A DNA stretch of 64,000 nucleotides from Marinobacter sp. ANT_B65 (GTDB lineage: Bacteria > Pseudomonadota > Gammaproteobacteria > Pseudomonadales > Oleiphilaceae). The notes below the pieces were generated by a model. That model saw only the letters and a program-made list of their open reading frames with translations. It was not told where the DNA came from and made no database searches. Position numbers and translations under genes: made by a program. Each line of letters starts with the position of its first letter. The stretch's first letter is position 1. The stretch lies in the NCBI RefSeq assembly GCF_002407605.1, contig NZ_NXGV01000003.1, positions 96,890 to 160,889 of the forward strand, given 5' to 3'. This document shows, piece after piece, positions 62,358 through 64,000 of this stretch.

Positions 62358-62805
62358 AGAGAAAGACTCCTATGAATTTTCGTATTTATCCGGATTAACG
62401 TGAGCTTACACGCATATTGCATTCTATCGGAACCTCGCTGCCTTTTCTCCGGCATGCTTGGCGCCAGAGCACTATCTCACCGTCTGAATCACGACTGTTT
62501 GGCAATTTTGTAATGCGGTTCAATCCGCCTATGGACGCGCAACGTAATATCCATTACAAGGTTCGTCGTCATCCGCGATAGTCGGCATTACGTTTTCTTA
62601 ACCGCTTTTGGGCGAACGCAAGACCATATGCGCTCTGACAGGGTGCCGGGGGACAAATCACGTTCTATCCCCTTAACCAACTGTAAAGCATATGCACAGG
62701 TCGACTGTTGTATACTTTGGCTCCGGATATTCTCCGCAATACACTTTCAAACCGTCATGCTCTGTATTTCCCGAGTGTGGCCGGTAACCGGCTCAGGGGT
62801 TTTTC
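62358..62805. other. Intergenic stretch between rmuC and the retropepsin gene
   Basis: About 450 bp between divergent genes with no credible gene. It contains TTGTAATG...CATTACAA arms (about 62515-62561) around an inner GCGGTTCAATCCGC hairpin, and a TGTTGTATACT sequence near 62704-62714 that could be an extended -10 box for the plus-strand operon. Confidence 0.5.
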
Positions 62806-63606
62806 ATGTGTTCTAAACGATTGCGAGCTGGTCTGCCAACGTTCTCCGTTTTCATTCTGGCAGGCACTGTTCTGCTGACGGGGTGTTCAGCAGACAGATA
62901 CTTTATGGTTCCTAAATCTGACCTCAGCGACCTGAACGCCTCGGTTCAGAGCCAGCGTGCAACGCTGGTTACCATGGAAAAAAACGCAACGGTTCGACAC
63001 CAGAAGGTTCTGGAAAATAACGAAGCCGCGACCCAAAAGGTGCTGGACGCCATTGCAACTCAGGTTGCAAAGCCTTCCTGCCCGCCCGTGCCCGCCCAGA
63101 AAGCCTGCCCTGCTTCTGACCATTCAAACGGCCGGGCCGACCGCCTTAAAGGAAAAGTGATTGTCGGCGAGGTTGAAAACTTTTATCTCGCCGGTCCCGG
63201 ACTGATTTACAAGGCCCGGATTGATAGTGGTGCGGAAACGTCCTCTCTTGATGCCCGCAACATTACCCGCTTTGAGCGGGACGGCGGAAACTGGGTACGC
63301 TTTGATGTACCCGTACCGGGCACAGAGGACCTGGTCACCCTTGAAAAGGAAATCTCCCGCCGGGTCAAGGTGATTCAGGCCAGCGCTGACGAAGCTGAGC
63401 GACGCGTGGTAGTGGAACTTCAATTCACCATTGGAGACCATCAGCAGGTCGCGGAATTTACGCTTGCAGACCGGAGCAATCTTACCTACCAGGCTCTCAT
63501 TGGTCGCAACGTACTCCGGGATGTCATGCTGATTGATGTTGGCAAGGAATATGCTACCGAGCTACCTGAATCTATCCTTACCGACAATAACAATGGGGAA
63601 AAATAG
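62806..63606 (+). CDS. Lipoprotein retropepsin-like protease (RimK/LysX-associated, DUF785)
   Basis: The 266-residue lipoprotein has signal sequence with lipobox LLTGC (Cys27), a helical coiled stretch (35-90), a Cys/Pro-rich hinge (91-104), then a retropepsin-like aspartic protease domain (about 116-255). That domain has GEVENFYLAGPGLIYKARID, active-site DSGA (140-143) in IDSGAETSSLDA, and LIGRNVLRDVMLIDVGKEY. Annotation as an ATP-dependent zinc protease is common but rests on an early misnaming. These proteins occur with inactive transglutaminase-7TM and ATP-grasp (RimK-like) proteins, and the next gene fits that set. Confidence 0.9.
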   Translation: MCSKRLRAGLPTFSVFILAGTVLLTGCSADRYFMVPKSDLSDLNASVQSQRATLVTMEKNATVRHQKVLENNEAATQKVLDAIATQVAKPSCPPVPAQKACPASDHSNGRADRLKGKVIVGEVENFYLAGPGLIYKARIDSGAETSSLDARNITRFERDGGNWVRFDVPVPGTEDLVTLEKEISRRVKVIQASADEAERRVVVELQFTIGDHQQVAEFTLADRSNLTYQALIGRNVLRDVMLIDVGKEYATELPESILTDNNNGEK

Positions 63607-64000
63607 TGAGTAGCCCCTCCCGTTTGCCGTTTTATATCGCCGTTTTGCTGTTGATTTCCGCTGGCATTTCACTCGCTGTATGGCGACACATAGAACTGGG
63701 CATCCCCTGGCTTACAGGAGAACAGCGCCCGGTATGGATGATAGAGGCACGAGTTGATTTTGACGGAGCTGACGATCCCGTCGTAGCAAGCCTGAACATT
63801 CCGGAACAGCCGCCCGGGTTCCGCATCCTCACTGAACAGGCAGCCTCACCGGGCTATGGTTTCTCAATCATAGATAAGTCCGGCAGCCGGCGTGCCGAAT
63901 GGACTAAACGTGAAGTTTCGGGCCCGCAAACCCTATACTTTAAAGCGCAATTCATACCCGATCCGGGAGCTCAACCGACACAACCATCCCAGCAGCCAAA
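63606..64000 (+). CDS. Inactive transglutaminase/7TM-type membrane protein, N-terminal part
   Basis: The GTG at 63606 overlaps the stop of the retropepsin gene by one base (TAGTG), with GGGGA just upstream. The frame is open to the window edge, giving 131 residues. A TM helix (about 8-26, FYIAVLLLISAGISLAVW) is followed by a periplasmic beta-rich region (WMIEARVDFDGADDPVVASL, then GFRILTEQ). This matches the N-terminal portion of the UUP1-type inactive transglutaminase proteins that precede seven C-terminal TM helices. Only the first part is visible, so the identification is by pattern and operon context. Confidence 0.7.
   Translation, partial: MSSPSRLPFYIAVLLLISAGISLAVWRHIELGIPWLTGEQRPVWMIEARVDFDGADDPVVASLNIPEQPPGFRILTEQAASPGYGFSIIDKSGSRRAEWTKREVSGPQTLYFKAQFIPDPGAQPTQPSQQP

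Overview
The window looks like chromosome of a marine, halotolerant gammaproteobacterium, most likely Marinobacter or a close relative. This is inferred from protein-family resemblance and gene order (complete lpx/bam/dxr/uppS/frr/pyrH/tsf/rpsB cluster, map-glnD-dapC-dapD-dapE, a glucosylglycerate osmolyte cluster, long-form DapD); no database search was possible.

Region 1 (1-8866) is accessory DNA: an integron gene-cassette array. Eleven cassettes lie in one orientation (genes on the minus strand), separated by attC sites whose cores read TAACGC...GTTA on the plus strand. The array is broken by two insertion sequences: an IS3-family element entering from the left edge, which truncates the attC of the first cassette, and an IS110/IS1111-type element at 2041-3424 placed exactly at an attC core and bounded by TAACG repeats. 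The cassettes encode mostly small unknown membrane proteins, plus an HNH-type zinc protein, a DJ-1/PfpI protein and a possible nuclease-like protein. At the right end there is an attI-like junction and a good promoter facing the array, but no integrase gene before the initiator tRNA-fMet at 8867-8943.

Region 2 (9011-23624, all minus strand) is the conserved envelope and translation supercluster, transcribed rpsB-tsf-pyrH-frr-uppS-cdsA-dxr-rseP-bamA-skp-lpxD-fabZ-lpxA-lpxB-rnhB. It covers ribosome and UMP functions, undecaprenyl and isoprenoid precursors, phospholipid synthesis, outer-membrane assembly and lipid A. Divergent from rpsB, map-glnD-dapC-(ArsC-like)-dapD-dapE (23886-31009, plus strand) link methionine removal, nitrogen signalling and the succinyl branch of lysine/diaminopimelate synthesis.

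Region 3 (31082-47256) is mixed: slyX, a membrane-anchored cold-shock protein, an unusual Clp-N/AAA ATPase with a small partner, gloA, a DUF1853 protein, an MFS-acyltransferase fusion, two medium-chain reductases, then a minus-strand operon for glucosylglycerate synthesis and recycling (glycerate kinase, HAD phosphatase, GpgS, glucosylglycerate phosphorylase, a DUF3524 glycosyltransferase). selO is divergent from it.

Region 4 (47257-64000) starts with three unrecognised, apparently lower-GC genes, then class I fumarase, an enoyl-CoA hydratase, two large convergent lipoproteins (a VolA/Pla-type lipase and a penicillin-acylase-type Ntn hydrolase), a family III CoA-transferase divergent from an AraC-type regulator, rmuC, and at the right edge a lipoprotein retropepsin followed by the start of an inactive-transglutaminase membrane protein.
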